DNA of 64,000 nt from Nitratireductor sp. XY-223 (GCF_004959855.1 NZ_SPNT01000007.1:1-64000); one strand, 5' to 3'; numbered from the stretch's first letter, positions 8,476-16,566 are shown. Numbers and translations are program-made. Notes: generated from the sequence alone by a model not told the origin.

Positions 8476-9027
8476 TCACTGAGAGGCCTCTTCGATCGAC
8501 GGGCTATCTCTCAAATCCGCGATGGAAACGAAAAGAGAACTCGAAATGTAGCTACAAAATAGAACAACAAAGCCTACAACAGCTGCTCGAATTATCGATA
8601 TCTGATTAAACTGCCGCCCAGCACGTAACCACAAGTATAAAATTCCTAAAATAGCGAATATTAGGAATGAAATTGTAAATTCCAAAGGATTTTCGTCGAA
8701 GGAAGCAGCAAAAAATCCGACCATATTGAATGCTCTTCCGATAGCGTTTAGTATAGTGGATAGTATCCAGCCAATCACATTTGCAACAATCGCCACAACA
8801 ATAAATCCAACGATTATTGCAATCCAAGATTTTACGGTTTTCGGAAGTATTATTTTCTTTGAATTGAAATCAAATAGAATTAAGTATCCATTCTTGTGAA
8901 AATAGCTATAAACAACAATTATAACAATAATTGTGACTAGAGGATATTCAGCTACAGCCTTTGCAAAAGCATCGGACAGACTACTAGCAACATCAATTAC
9001 AAAGCCAAAGAATCCAGAGATATCCAT
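8476..9027 (-). CDS. AT-rich hypothetical membrane protein
   Basis: The 183-residue product has four likely transmembrane helices, near residues 28-42, 67-92, 112-136 and 146-166. It has no Cys-rich or enzymatic motif and no family I recognise. The start at ATG 9027 is backed by GAGGG seven bases upstream. The line 8641-8700 is 17/60 G+C by my count, far from the surrounding GC-rich coding DNA, and codons such as ATA and AGA are common. This indicates recent horizontal acquisition. It converges on the aminotransferase gene. Confidence 0.6.
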   Translation of the reverse strand: MDISGFFGFVIDVASSLSDAFAKAVAEYPLVTIIVIIVVYSYFHKNGYLILFDFNSKKIILPKTVKSWIAIIVGFIVVAIVANVIGWILSTILNAIGRAFNMVGFFAASFDENPLEFTISFLIFAILGILYLWLRAGRQFNQISIIRAAVVGFVVLFCSYISSSLFVSIADLRDSPSIEEASQ

Positions 9028-9310
9028 TAATGATCCCTCTTTTTTTATGTCGGATTATTTCTCGTAATTTTTATCACCATCCGCGTAATTCTTGTTTTGT
9101 CGTTTATTGTTTCAACTAATACTCTTACTTATTCATGGTATGGTCACAATGTGCCGTTCAACCGGAAGGGCAGCCGCCGAATAATTCAACCAAAAGTCGA
9201 TTATAGATGCAAGAGTTTGACGGTTAATCTAACCCGCCGCAAGGCTGAGGGGTGAAGCGCTGTCATGACAGACGGCATTGAACGCCTCAACCAGAGAGCG
9301 GCTGCAGCTC

Positions 9311-10576
9311 TTAAGTGTCCCGTGCCGCGGCGATGAGTTTCGGCAGCCGCCAGATGACCGGAATTGAGAGCAGGACGCTGATTATGAAGTAGTAGATCGG
9401 GGTGTAATTGTCCGCGGTCAGGTTTACGAGGAAGGTTGCCAGCGCCGGAGTGGTGCCGCAAAACACGGCCATGCACAGATTATAGCCCATCGCCACTGAA
9501 CTGCAGCGCAGTCCGGGCGGTGATATCATCGTCAAAATGGTAATGGCGAGCGCCCAGGCAACCCCGCTGACCAGCGAAAACAGCAGTTGGGCCGCAAAGA
9601 CGATTGCCAGGCTTTGCGAATACATCAAACTCCAGAGCGGTATCGCCAAAACCCCCGTTGCCAGGGCCCCCGCCAGATAGGTCCGGCGCAGGCCCATCCG
9701 GTCGGCCAGCCAGCCGTATAGCGGTAAAATGGCTGCCATCGCAAACAGGTTGAACGAGCTGATATCCAGCGCCCGTGCCGAGGACACATGCATCTGATCG
9801 GTAAGATAGGATGCGGCATAGACGAAGATCAGCATGTATAAAATTCCAGGCGGAATCAGAATCGCGATCATCTGGAGGAGCAGGCGCCAATGGTTGCGTA
9901 AAGTCTTGTAGACAGGAGACGGGCCAACCCGCTCGACGCCCTCCATCGCTGCCGATTCCGTCAGATGCCGGCGCATGAACAGGCTCAGGAACGCAGCGCT
10001 CGTGCCGATCAGGAACGGCACGCGCCAGCCCCAACTGGACATCTGCGCCTCGCTCAACAGCGAGGAGACGAAAGCGGGCACGAAGGCGCCCAGCACGCAA
10101 CCGAGCATCATCGCGACAGCCACCCAGCTGCCGGCCAGCGCACGGCGCGCGGGTTCGGCCTGTTCGACGATGTAGACGCCGGAGGTCGGATATTCACCGG
10201 CGACCGCAATGCCCTGTATGATCCGGATGACGACAAGGAGGACGGCGGCGGTGATGCCGATCTGCTGATAACCGGGCAGCAGCGCAATCGCCAGCGAGCC
10301 GACACCCATGATAACAACCGTCACGACCAGGGTCGGCTTGCGTCCCAGCCGGTCGCCGATATGTCCGAACAGAATGCTTCCGATGGGGCGAACGCCATAG
10401 CCGATGGCGAGCACGGCGAAGGCCGAGAGCGTGGCGGCGAAGTGGCTTGTCTCGGGGAAGAAGACCTTTCCGATGACCGGGGCAAGAAACCCGTAGACGG
10501 TGAAATCGTACCATTCCAGGACGTTGCCGCTCGCCGCCGCCACGATGGAACGCGGCGTCATTTCCCGGTGTTTCAA
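9311..10576 (-). CDS. MFS transporter of the metabolite:H+ symporter type
   Basis: The sequence is a 12-helix major facilitator protein. It has the family signature GNVLEWYDFTVYGFLAP in helix 1, RPIGSILFGHIGDRLGRK in loop 2-3 (conserved MFS motif) and GIAVAGEYPTSGVYI in helix 4. This places it with the ProP/KgtP/citrate symporter branch that imports organic acids or osmolytes with protons. I start it at TTG 10576, where AGGAG lies seven bases upstream, giving 421 residues; ATG 10561 is the alternative but lacks a good ribosome site. It lies 76 bases downstream of the S9 peptidase on the same strand, so uptake of peptidase products is possible but unproven. Confidence 0.88.
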   Translation of the reverse strand: MKHREMTPRSIVAAASGNVLEWYDFTVYGFLAPVIGKVFFPETSHFAATLSAFAVLAIGYGVRPIGSILFGHIGDRLGRKPTLVVTVVIMGVGSLAIALLPGYQQIGITAAVLLVVIRIIQGIAVAGEYPTSGVYIVEQAEPARRALAGSWVAVAMMLGCVLGAFVPAFVSSLLSEAQMSSWGWRVPFLIGTSAAFLSLFMRRHLTESAAMEGVERVGPSPVYKTLRNHWRLLLQMIAILIPPGILYMLIFVYAASYLTDQMHVSSARALDISSFNLFAMAAILPLYGWLADRMGLRRTYLAGALATGVLAIPLWSLMYSQSLAIVFAAQLLFSLVSGVAWALAITILTMISPPGLRCSSVAMGYNLCMAVFCGTTPALATFLVNLTADNYTPIYYFIISVLLSIPVIWRLPKLIAAARDT

Positions 10577-10652
10577 GGCCCCTCTCCTGTGATTCAGAAC
10601 GTCAACCCTGACATTCCGGGAACCGCGCCGCAAGCCCTTTGAGGAGGCCCAT

Positions 10653-12635
10653 TCAGGGGATTATCCTGGCTCCCAGAACGGCATAGTCGAAGCCGTCCGC
10701 CCGCCCGCCGAGATGCTGCGCCAGGAAGCGCTCTATCTGACGGAACATCAGTATTCTCGTTTGCCAGGTCATGTTCGACAGCGAGTGTCCGGCGCCGTCG
10801 AGGAGCGTGTAGCGGACATCCTTGCCCGACCGTCGCAGCGCCTCGACCATGCGGTCGGACTGGTCGCGTATGACGCGGACGTCGTTGGCGCCCTGGATCA
10901 TCAGGATCGGACTTTGCACGTTTTCCGCGTTGTAGAGCGGCGATCGGTCGCGGATGTCCGCGAGGTCTTCGGGATCGCCCGGATCGCCGATATATTTTCG
11001 GTACCAGTCCGGCCATCCGGTCCAGTAGACGGGAACCTCCTGCAGCATCGTCGAGATGTCGCTGATGCCGTTGATGCTGACCCCCGCGGCAAACAGGTCC
11101 GGACTTTGCGTCAGGGCGGTGAGCGTCTTCAGCCCGCCGAAGCTGCCGCCCATCACCGCAATGCGGCCCGGGTCGGCAACACCCTGGTCGACAGCCCAGT
11201 TGCGCGCATCGACGATGTCCTGATGCATCTTGCGGCTGACCTCCCCGACCGCCGCCTCGCGGAAGGCGCGCCCGTATCCCGCACTGCCGCGATAGTTCAC
11301 ATTCAGCACCGCATAGCCGCGGTTGGCCAACCAGAGGGCCAGACCGTCAAAGCCCCACCTGACCCGGGCGACGGGCCCGCCGTGGACGAGTATCACTGTC
11401 GGCGCGGGTCCGGACACGCCTTTCGGTCTGGTCAGATAGCCAGAGATGACAAGACCATCGCCGGCTTCGATATTGACCGGCTCCATTTCGGACAGGGCTT
11501 CGGCGCGTTCCGCAATGGGCGGCTCATCGATCAGTTCAACCGTCTGCGCGTTGTTGTCGACCAGATACTTGCTCCAGCCGCGCGTATCGTCCTCGACCTC
11601 CCAGATTGCCTTCGAGAAATCGTGCGTTGCCGAGACCAGATGGAGCGAGGCGTCCGGCGGCGCGCCAATGCGCTCGATCATTTCGGCGACATTTTCCTGG
11701 AACACAAAACGCTCCTGGCGGCCGGGATAGGCGACCGCCATGATCGGCTGAAGCGTCAGAGGATGGCTCCTTACCCAGCTCAGATCGACCGCCTCGTGGT
11801 CATAAAGGACCTTTTCGCCGCCGGTCTCCAGATTTCTCAGCACAAGCGCCCGCTTGTCGCGCCCGAGATCGGAGATCGCGAGAAGCTCTCCCTTGTCATC
11901 GGGCTGGGCGAGGATATGGAAGTTCTCCTCCATCCCGCCGCTCGCAATTTCGCGCCAGCCGGCCGGCTCCCGCAGTTCGACATGCCAGTCATTATCCGCG
12001 CCCGATCTCTTGCGCGCGAAGACATTGCCTTCCCGGTCAAATGACCAGAAAACCTGCCTGTCTGAAATCAGGTCGAGCGCAACCGTCTCGCCGCTCTCGA
12101 GGTTAAGCCGGTAAAGATCGAACTTCGTGCGGTCGCGGCCGTTGTGGGCGATGAGGATCTCATCGCCGCCTTCCGGCGGTATGTTGGCGATCCATGCCTT
12201 GACGTCCTTCCCGAAATCATAGGTCCGCGGTTCGCCGCCGCTTTCGGTCACGTCTATGGAAACGATCTGGTCGTTCTCCCAGCCGTCCCGATCGGCCAGA
12301 TAGAGAAGGTAACGCCCGTTCGGGGACCATGCGTACCAGCGAACGCGGTCCGGCGTGTGATAGATCTCAGATCCCTCGCCTTCCAGGTCGCGGACCCACA
12401 GGGCCGGCTTGAACCACTTGCTTTCAAGCCAGGCAATGCGCCTGCCGTCGGGCGAGAGGCGAAAGCGCCAGCGCGAAGACGAATCCGCATAGAAGGACCG
12501 CAGCGGAACCAGTTCGGGCAACTGGCTTTCCTTCAGCGCCGGATGCGTCGCCGAAATCGGCGGAAAGGCGACGAGGATGAACACAGCGCCCAGGCCGGCA
12601 ATCAGGATTGAGACAAACAGGAGCTTTCGAATCAC
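10653..12635 (-). CDS. S9-family peptidase (prolyl oligopeptidase/acylaminoacyl peptidase-like)
   Basis: The 660-residue protein starts at GTG 12635. It has an N-terminal hydrophobic anchor (residues 4-26, LLFVSILIAGLGAVFILVAF), so the enzyme is probably periplasmic. Residues ~50-380 look like a WD40/beta-propeller (WSPNGRYLLYLADRDG). The C-terminal alpha/beta-hydrolase domain begins near ISGYLTRPKG and contains HGGP, the nucleophile motif GGSFGG, Asp in GANDVRV and His in GAGHSLS, so the triad is complete. S9 enzymes cleave short peptides. It is divergent from the ArsR-AHSA1 pair and precedes the MFS gene. Confidence 0.9.
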   Translation of the reverse strand: MIRKLLFVSILIAGLGAVFILVAFPPISATHPALKESQLPELVPLRSFYADSSSRWRFRLSPDGRRIAWLESKWFKPALWVRDLEGEGSEIYHTPDRVRWYAWSPNGRYLLYLADRDGWENDQIVSIDVTESGGEPRTYDFGKDVKAWIANIPPEGGDEILIAHNGRDRTKFDLYRLNLESGETVALDLISDRQVFWSFDREGNVFARKRSGADNDWHVELREPAGWREIASGGMEENFHILAQPDDKGELLAISDLGRDKRALVLRNLETGGEKVLYDHEAVDLSWVRSHPLTLQPIMAVAYPGRQERFVFQENVAEMIERIGAPPDASLHLVSATHDFSKAIWEVEDDTRGWSKYLVDNNAQTVELIDEPPIAERAEALSEMEPVNIEAGDGLVISGYLTRPKGVSGPAPTVILVHGGPVARVRWGFDGLALWLANRGYAVLNVNYRGSAGYGRAFREAAVGEVSRKMHQDIVDARNWAVDQGVADPGRIAVMGGSFGGLKTLTALTQSPDLFAAGVSINGISDISTMLQEVPVYWTGWPDWYRKYIGDPGDPEDLADIRDRSPLYNAENVQSPILMIQGANDVRVIRDQSDRMVEALRRSGKDVRYTLLDGAGHSLSNMTWQTRILMFRQIERFLAQHLGGRADGFDYAVLGARIIP

Positions 12636-12698
12636 GGAACCGCCTCATTCAACCGGACAACGTCTCTACCATGACGGGCAAGAAGTCATTGCGTCATC

Positions 12699-12777
12699 TC
12701 ATTGTCAATGACATCGAGGCGGAACCGGGCACGAAACGGTCAAGACCGTGTTGCGAATCAGATAAGTCTGTGCTTAT
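12699..12777. promoter_or_regulatory. Palindromes between S9 peptidase and arsR genes (candidate operators)
   Basis: The 150-base divergent gap holds two small inverted repeats. TCATTG-T-CAATGA at 12699-12711 is a perfect palindrome. ATAAG, six bases, CTTAT at 12762-12777 ends nine bases before the arsR start codon at 12786. ArsR proteins commonly bind AT-rich palindromes of this kind and repress themselves. The assignment as operators is inference from position and symmetry. Confidence 0.35.
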
Positions 12778-12785
12778 ATGACGTA

Positions 12786-13100
12786 ATGATTGAGAATGAC
12801 CTTTTCAAGGCGCTGGCCGATCCGACCCGCAGGGCGATCTTCGAGAAGCTGGCCGATGGCAGCATGAATGCCAGCGACCTGCGGCAGGGCATGACCATCA
12901 GCCAGCCCGCCATGTCCCAGCACCTTGCCGTGCTCCGCAACGCAAAGCTTGTGCGGGAGGAGCGCCAGGGGCGCTTCGTCAATTACGAGGTCGATCCCGA
13001 GGGGCTGGCGCTTATCGCCGGATGGCTTGCCAAATACCGCGCATACTGGCCGGCGCGCGTCGATGCACTGAGGGACCTTTTGAAGGATATGGACCAATGA
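12786..13100 (+). CDS. ArsR-family winged-helix transcriptional regulator
   Basis: The 104-residue protein starts at ATG 12786 (MIENDLFKALADPTRRAIFE), the canonical ArsR opening. The recognition helix region reads ISQPAMSQHLAVLRNAKLV, and the wing reads EERQGRFVNYEVD. The usual metal-binding CxC in the recognition helix is absent, so it belongs to the non-metal subgroup that typically pairs with AHSA1/SRPBCC proteins. Its TGA overlaps the ATG of the downstream AHSA1 gene (ATGA), which fits that pairing. It probably represses its own operon and perhaps the divergent S9-MFS operon. Confidence 0.93.
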   Translation: MIENDLFKALADPTRRAIFEKLADGSMNASDLRQGMTISQPAMSQHLAVLRNAKLVREERQGRFVNYEVDPEGLALIAGWLAKYRAYWPARVDALRDLLKDMDQ

Positions 13101-13456
13101 GCGATCAGGAGCATGAGGAACGGGAAAAGGAACTGGTGTTCGAATACGCGCTCGATGCGCCGCCCGAGAAGGTCTGGCGGGCGATCAGCATCCCGGCATT
13201 CCGGGAGCGGTGGTTGCCCGGCGAGGACCTGGCGGACCCGGAACCGGCCTTCACCGCGGAGGATGAGGAAATCCACTTCAGGCTGCGCGAGAAGGAGCCG
13301 CCCTTTGTCGAAAGCACCGTCATCTTCCACATCAGCGCCGACCGAAACGGCGGCACGGTATTGAGGATCGTCCACGCGTTGACCGCTTGTCAAAACGACC
13401 GGCAAGCGCCTCCGGCTGCCAACAACAACGGCCTCCTGCTGATGCGCGCCGCCTGA
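13097..13456 (+). CDS. SRPBCC/AHSA1-domain protein
   Basis: The 119-residue protein has the START-like AHSA1 fold opening ([17 protein letters not shown], then FRERWLP). These proteins bind hydrophobic small molecules or Hsp90-type clients; the ligand here is unknown. The C-terminal helix is short and ends [15 protein letters not shown], a tail I have seen in rhizobial members, so I read it as complete and not truncated. It is translationally coupled to the ArsR gene by a four-base overlap, and the pair probably forms a ligand-binding and regulatory module. Confidence 0.85.
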   Translation: MSDQEHEEREKELVFEYALDAPPEKVWRAISIPAFRERWLPGEDLADPEPAFTAEDEEIHFRLREKEPPFVESTVIFHISADRNGGTVLRIVHALTACQNDRQAPPAANNNGLLLMRAA

Positions 13457-13497
13457 CGCTTCCCAACCGACATCACCTAAAAACAGGAGTTCGCCCA

Positions 13498-14103
13498 ATG
13501 CGCGAAACGATGCAACTCGTCCCCATGGTCATCGAGCAGTCCAGCCGCGGCGAACGTTCGTTCGACATCTATTCCCGGCTGCTTCGCGAAAGGATCATCT
13601 TTCTGAACGGCGAGGTGAATGACGATGTTTCGGCGCTCGTATGCGCCCAGTTGCTCTTTCTGGAGGCAGAGAATCCCAAGAAACCGGTGTTTTTGTACAT
13701 CAACTCGCCCGGCGGCGTCGTTTCCAGCGGCCTGTCGATGTACGACACCATGCAGTACATCAAGCCACCGGTGCACACGCTTTGCATGGGGACCGCCTAC
13801 TCGATGGGATCGTTTCTCTTGATGGCCGGCGAAAAGGGCGAGCGGGCGGCACTGCCCAATGCCAGCATCCTGATCCATCAGCCATTGGGCGGCTTCAAGG
13901 GCCAGGCCTCCGACATTCTCATTCATGCCGAGGAAACGCAGCGCACCAAGCAGCGCATGACGCGGCTTTATGCCGAGCACTGCGGCCGCAAATATGAGGA
14001 GTTCGAGCGCGCAATGGACCGCGACTTCTTCATGACGGCCGAACAGGCGCTCGAGTGGGGCCTGATCGACCGCATCCTCAGTGCACGCGAGATGGCCGCG
14101 TGA
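13498..14103 (+). CDS. clpP: ClpP-type serine protease, accessory paralogue
   Basis: The 201-residue protein has the ClpP catalytic triad: Ser in [11 protein letters not shown], His in ILIHQPLGG and Asp in [12 protein letters not shown]. The axial-loop and handle regions are also present. ClpP forms barrel-shaped 14-mers that degrade proteins fed by a Clp ATPase. The nucleophile context is AYSMG where housekeeping ClpP has AASMG, and no clpX, clpA or tig gene is nearby. It is therefore likely one of the additional ClpP paralogues of rhizobia. ATG 13498 is preceded by AGGAG and gives family length. It follows the AHSA1 gene by 41 bases. Confidence 0.92.
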   Translation: MRETMQLVPMVIEQSSRGERSFDIYSRLLRERIIFLNGEVNDDVSALVCAQLLFLEAENPKKPVFLYINSPGGVVSSGLSMYDTMQYIKPPVHTLCMGTAYSMGSFLLMAGEKGERAALPNASILIHQPLGGFKGQASDILIHAEETQRTKQRMTRLYAEHCGRKYEEFERAMDRDFFMTAEQALEWGLIDRILSAREMAA

Positions 14104-14151
14104 CTCCGGACATTCGAGCGAGGTCCGGTTCGGCGTTTGTACTGCCACCAA

Positions 14152-14529
14152 TTACGGCTGTTTGGCGGGCAGGCTTTTCTTGTGGACCGGATCGTAGAAG
14201 CCGCCACCCAGATTGTCGTAGCCCCAGTGCATGATCTGCCGCAGCAGCGGCTCCAGCGCCCTGCCCTTGTCGGTCAGTTCGTAGCGGTAGCGCACTGGGC
14301 GGTCCTGATAGGCTTTGCGGGAAACCAGGCCCCAGTCCATCAGCCGCTTGAGGCGCTGCGACAACTGATTGGTCGGCATGCGCTCTTCGCTGTTCTGCAG
14401 CTCCTGAAACGTGTGCTTGCCGTGCCACATGAGATCGCGGACCACCAGCAGGGTCCACCTGTCGCCCAGGATCTCAAGACTGCGCGCAATGGAGCAACGC
14501 GAACGAAATTCATGTCCGGTCCGTGTCAT
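14152..14529 (-). CDS. HxlR-family winged-helix transcriptional regulator
   Basis: The 125-residue protein has the HxlR/DUF24 signature: CSIARSLEILGDRWTLLVVRDL at residues ~12-33 (split here as CSIARSLEIL then GDRWTLLVVRDL), FQELQNSEERMPTNQLSQRL in the recognition region, and Y-R-Y-E-L-T-D-K-G in the wing. The N-terminal Cys is often redox- or electrophile-sensing in this family. It is divergent from the cysteine-synthase-like gene, and two matching palindromes lie between their starts, so it very likely controls both itself and that gene. Confidence 0.93.
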   Translation of the reverse strand: MTRTGHEFRSRCSIARSLEILGDRWTLLVVRDLMWHGKHTFQELQNSEERMPTNQLSQRLKRLMDWGLVSRKAYQDRPVRYRYELTDKGRALEPLLRQIMHWGYDNLGGGFYDPVHKKSLPAKQP

Positions 14530-14563
14530 GGTCGGCCTCTTATGTTCCGCCCCTCTATACGCG

Positions 14564-14588
14564 AGTAACTTTAAAAATGAAAGTTTGA
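14564..14588. promoter_or_regulatory. HxlR-type operator, copy 1
   Basis: The arms are AGTAACTTTA (14564-14573) and GAAAGTTTGA (14579-14588) around a five-base AT-rich centre. The inner arms pair as ACTTT/AAAGT. It lies 35 bases upstream of the HxlR start at 14529 and shares sequence and layout with copy 2, whose centre is 32 bases away, about three helical turns. This fits a dimeric winged-helix regulator binding on one DNA face. Confidence 0.6.
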
Positions 14589-14595
14589 CCGGTGA

Positions 14596-14620
14596 AGTGA
14601 CTTTCTATATGAAAGTTACT
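14596..14620. promoter_or_regulatory. HxlR-type operator, copy 2
   Basis: The arms are AGTGACTTTC (14596-14605) and GAAAGTTACT (14611-14620) around TATAT; nine of ten arm positions are complementary. It lies 20 bases before the ATG of the cysteine-synthase-like gene at 14641, a position where a bound repressor would block RNA polymerase or the ribosome site. The match to copy 1 supports a functional pair. Confidence 0.65.
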
Positions 14621-14640
14621 CCACCACGAGCGGAGTCGAT

Positions 14641-15552
14641 ATGCAGGGAATTGGAAACACGCCGCTGATCCGGCTGAAGACGTTGACCGGTCCGGACAGC
14701 GCCGACGTTTACGTCAAATGGGAGGGAGCGAACCCCACGGGCAGCATGAAGGACCGCATGGCCCTGTCGATGATCGAGGGGGCGGAACGGCGCGGCGTGC
14801 TTAAACCGGGCGGTCGTGTCGTGGAATATACCGGGGGCAGCACAGGCAGTTCCCTCGCCATGGTCTGCGCGGTCCGCGGCTACGAGGCCCATTTCGTAAC
14901 CTCAAACGGGTTCTCGGAGGAGAAGCTGCAAACGATGCAGGCCTTCGGGGCAACGCTCGAGATCGTCCATGCGGATGGCGGCAGGCTGACGGCCGACGTG
15001 CTTGACCGCATGATCGCCCGGGCGAAAGAGCTGGCCGGTGAGCCCGGCACCTTCTGGCCCGACCAGGTGAACAATATGGACAACAAGCGCGGCTACCACG
15101 GGATGGCGCGGGAAATCCTTGCGCAAATGGACGGCCCGCCAGACGAATTCGTGATGGCGGCCGGCGGCGGAGGCTGCATCTCGGGCAATGCGGAGATATT
15201 GAAGGAACACAATCCGGATACACGGGTCGTCGCAGTGGAGCCCTATAACGTGCGCAACGTTTCGGGCGGCGACACCGGCGGCACCCACAAGCTGGAAGGG
15301 ATCGGCCTTTCCTTTGTGCCCCGCATCATGCGCCGGGACCTGATCGACGATGTCATCCCGGTCAAGGATGAGGACGCCTATTCGGGCGCGCGGCTGCTGG
15401 CGCAACGGGAAGGCGTGATCGGCGGCATCACCTCGGGCGCCAATGTCTGGGCCGCGCTCCGGCGCGCCAGGGAACTCGGACCGGGAAAGAGGATCGTCAC
15501 TGTCATCATCGACACCGGATTGCGCTATCTCAACAGCGATCTCTACCGATAG
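14641..15552 (+). CDS. Cysteine-synthase-family PLP enzyme
   Basis: The 303-residue fold-type II PLP enzyme begins MQGIGNTPLIRLKTL and carries the Schiff-base Lys in NPTGSMKDRMA. The phosphate-binding loop is present later (AAGGGGCISG). The substrate loop reads TGGSTGSSLA where O-acetylserine sulfhydrylases have TSGNTG, so the Asn that contacts the amino-acid carboxylate is replaced and substrate use may differ from CysK. GGAG lies six bases before ATG 14641. Expression is probably controlled by the divergent HxlR regulator through the two palindromes. I leave the reaction open: cysteine synthesis, cystathionine synthesis or a related beta-replacement or elimination. Confidence 0.85.
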   Translation: MQGIGNTPLIRLKTLTGPDSADVYVKWEGANPTGSMKDRMALSMIEGAERRGVLKPGGRVVEYTGGSTGSSLAMVCAVRGYEAHFVTSNGFSEEKLQTMQAFGATLEIVHADGGRLTADVLDRMIARAKELAGEPGTFWPDQVNNMDNKRGYHGMAREILAQMDGPPDEFVMAAGGGGCISGNAEILKEHNPDTRVVAVEPYNVRNVSGGDTGGTHKLEGIGLSFVPRIMRRDLIDDVIPVKDEDAYSGARLLAQREGVIGGITSGANVWAALRRARELGPGKRIVTVIIDTGLRYLNSDLYR

Positions 15553-15617
15553 GTCGATTGACATTGCGCCAAAATCGCCGGCGTAGGCTTGCAAATCGGA
15601 TTGTTTTAGCGGCACAC

Positions 15618-15655
15618 TTGACCGCATCATCGGGAACGGGAGTTGACCGCAGCAT
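15618..15655 (+). promoter_or_regulatory. Tandem direct repeat upstream of the GNAT gene
   Basis: TTGACCGCATCAT (15618-15630) and TTGACCGCAGCAT (15643-15655) match at 12 of 13 positions with a start-to-start distance of 25 bases. They lie 59-96 bases upstream of the ATG at 15714. Direct repeats of this spacing are typical of activator or response-regulator sites near a promoter. The regulator is unknown; the LuxR-type protein downstream is one candidate. Confidence 0.4.
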
Positions 15656-15713
15656 GGATACCGCCTGAGCACGAAAACAAGCACCTTTTGACTAAGCTCA
15701 ACGGAGAATATCC

Positions 15714-16499
15714 ATGTCTTCCGAACACACTTCAGGCGCCGCTTCGAACGGCGTGGTCTACACCATATCCTCCTTGTCGGACCGGCCTGATCTGGAGAGC
15801 CAGCACGGGGCCGTCGGCAGTTCCGCCTGGCCTGAATTCATGCGTCACGATCCTGTCGCGATCGCCAATTGGGACAAGATGATTTCCTATTTCGCGGCCG
15901 ATCAGGTTTCCGTGCTCATCGACGGCCAGATCGCAGCGGTCATCAACATGGTGCCTCTGAGCGTCGGCCCCGACTTCGACAATCTGCCGGACAGGGGCGT
16001 GGATTGGGGCGTCGAGAAATCCGTGGCGGATCACGAGCGTGGAACCAGGCCCAATGCCCTGATGGGCGTGCAGGTCGTCGTTGACAAGGCGTTCAGAGGC
16101 CGGAACCTCAGCGAGGCCGCAGCACGCGAGATGATCAGGCACGCCAAAGGGCGAGAGTTGGCATTTGTGCTGTTGCCGGTGCGGCCCAACGGAAAACACG
16201 CCTATCCGCTGATCGCGATGGAAGACTATATCGGCTGGGAGGACCCGGAAGGCCGGGCCTTCGACGGTTGGCTTCGCGTGCATCAGCGCCTGGGGGGCGA
16301 AACCGTCGGGATCTGCCGGGAGTCGATGATCATTTCCGGAACCATTGACGAGTGGGAGGAATGGACGGGGCAGCGATTTCCCGGATCGGGGCAACATATT
16401 GTGCCTTTCGCGCTCAATCCCGTCGAAATGGACGTCGAGCACAACACCGGCCGCTACATTGAACCGAATGTCTGGGTTGTCCATCGCTGCGGGACCTAG
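15714..16499 (+). CDS. GNAT-superfamily acetyltransferase-like protein
   Basis: The 261-residue protein opens with LSDRPDLESQ and SSAWPEFMRHDPVA. It has the acetyl-CoA-binding segment GVQVVVDKAFRGRNLSEAA (R-G-R-N-L, a variant of Q/RxxGxG/A), then LLPVRPNGKHAYPLIAMEDY and a C-terminal block ending with EPNVWVVH. This layout belongs to a widespread family of ~250-residue GNAT-like proteins of unknown substrate. GGAG is at good spacing before ATG 15714. It converges on a LuxR-type regulator gene (67-base gap), and two direct repeats lie upstream, so it is probably a regulated accessory enzyme. Confidence 0.75.
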   Translation: MSSEHTSGAASNGVVYTISSLSDRPDLESQHGAVGSSAWPEFMRHDPVAIANWDKMISYFAADQVSVLIDGQIAAVINMVPLSVGPDFDNLPDRGVDWGVEKSVADHERGTRPNALMGVQVVVDKAFRGRNLSEAAAREMIRHAKGRELAFVLLPVRPNGKHAYPLIAMEDYIGWEDPEGRAFDGWLRVHQRLGGETVGICRESMIISGTIDEWEEWTGQRFPGSGQHIVPFALNPVEMDVEHNTGRYIEPNVWVVHRCGT

Positions 16500-16566
16500 G
16501 ACGGCGGGCCGACCGCCGCGTCAGGCATCGCGGGACGGCGCGCCTTCGGTCGCCGATCCCGTAGCA

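Noticed and set aside
9260-9271. 12-base palindrome CTGTCATGACAG downstream of the MFS gene
   Set aside because: Perfect but isolated, at the 3' end of a minus-strand gene with no regulator or partner site nearby.
13097-13456. Suspected C-terminal truncation of the AHSA1 protein
   Set aside because: The PPAANNNG...MRAA tail resembles that of complete rhizobial members, and no continuation is visible in other frames.
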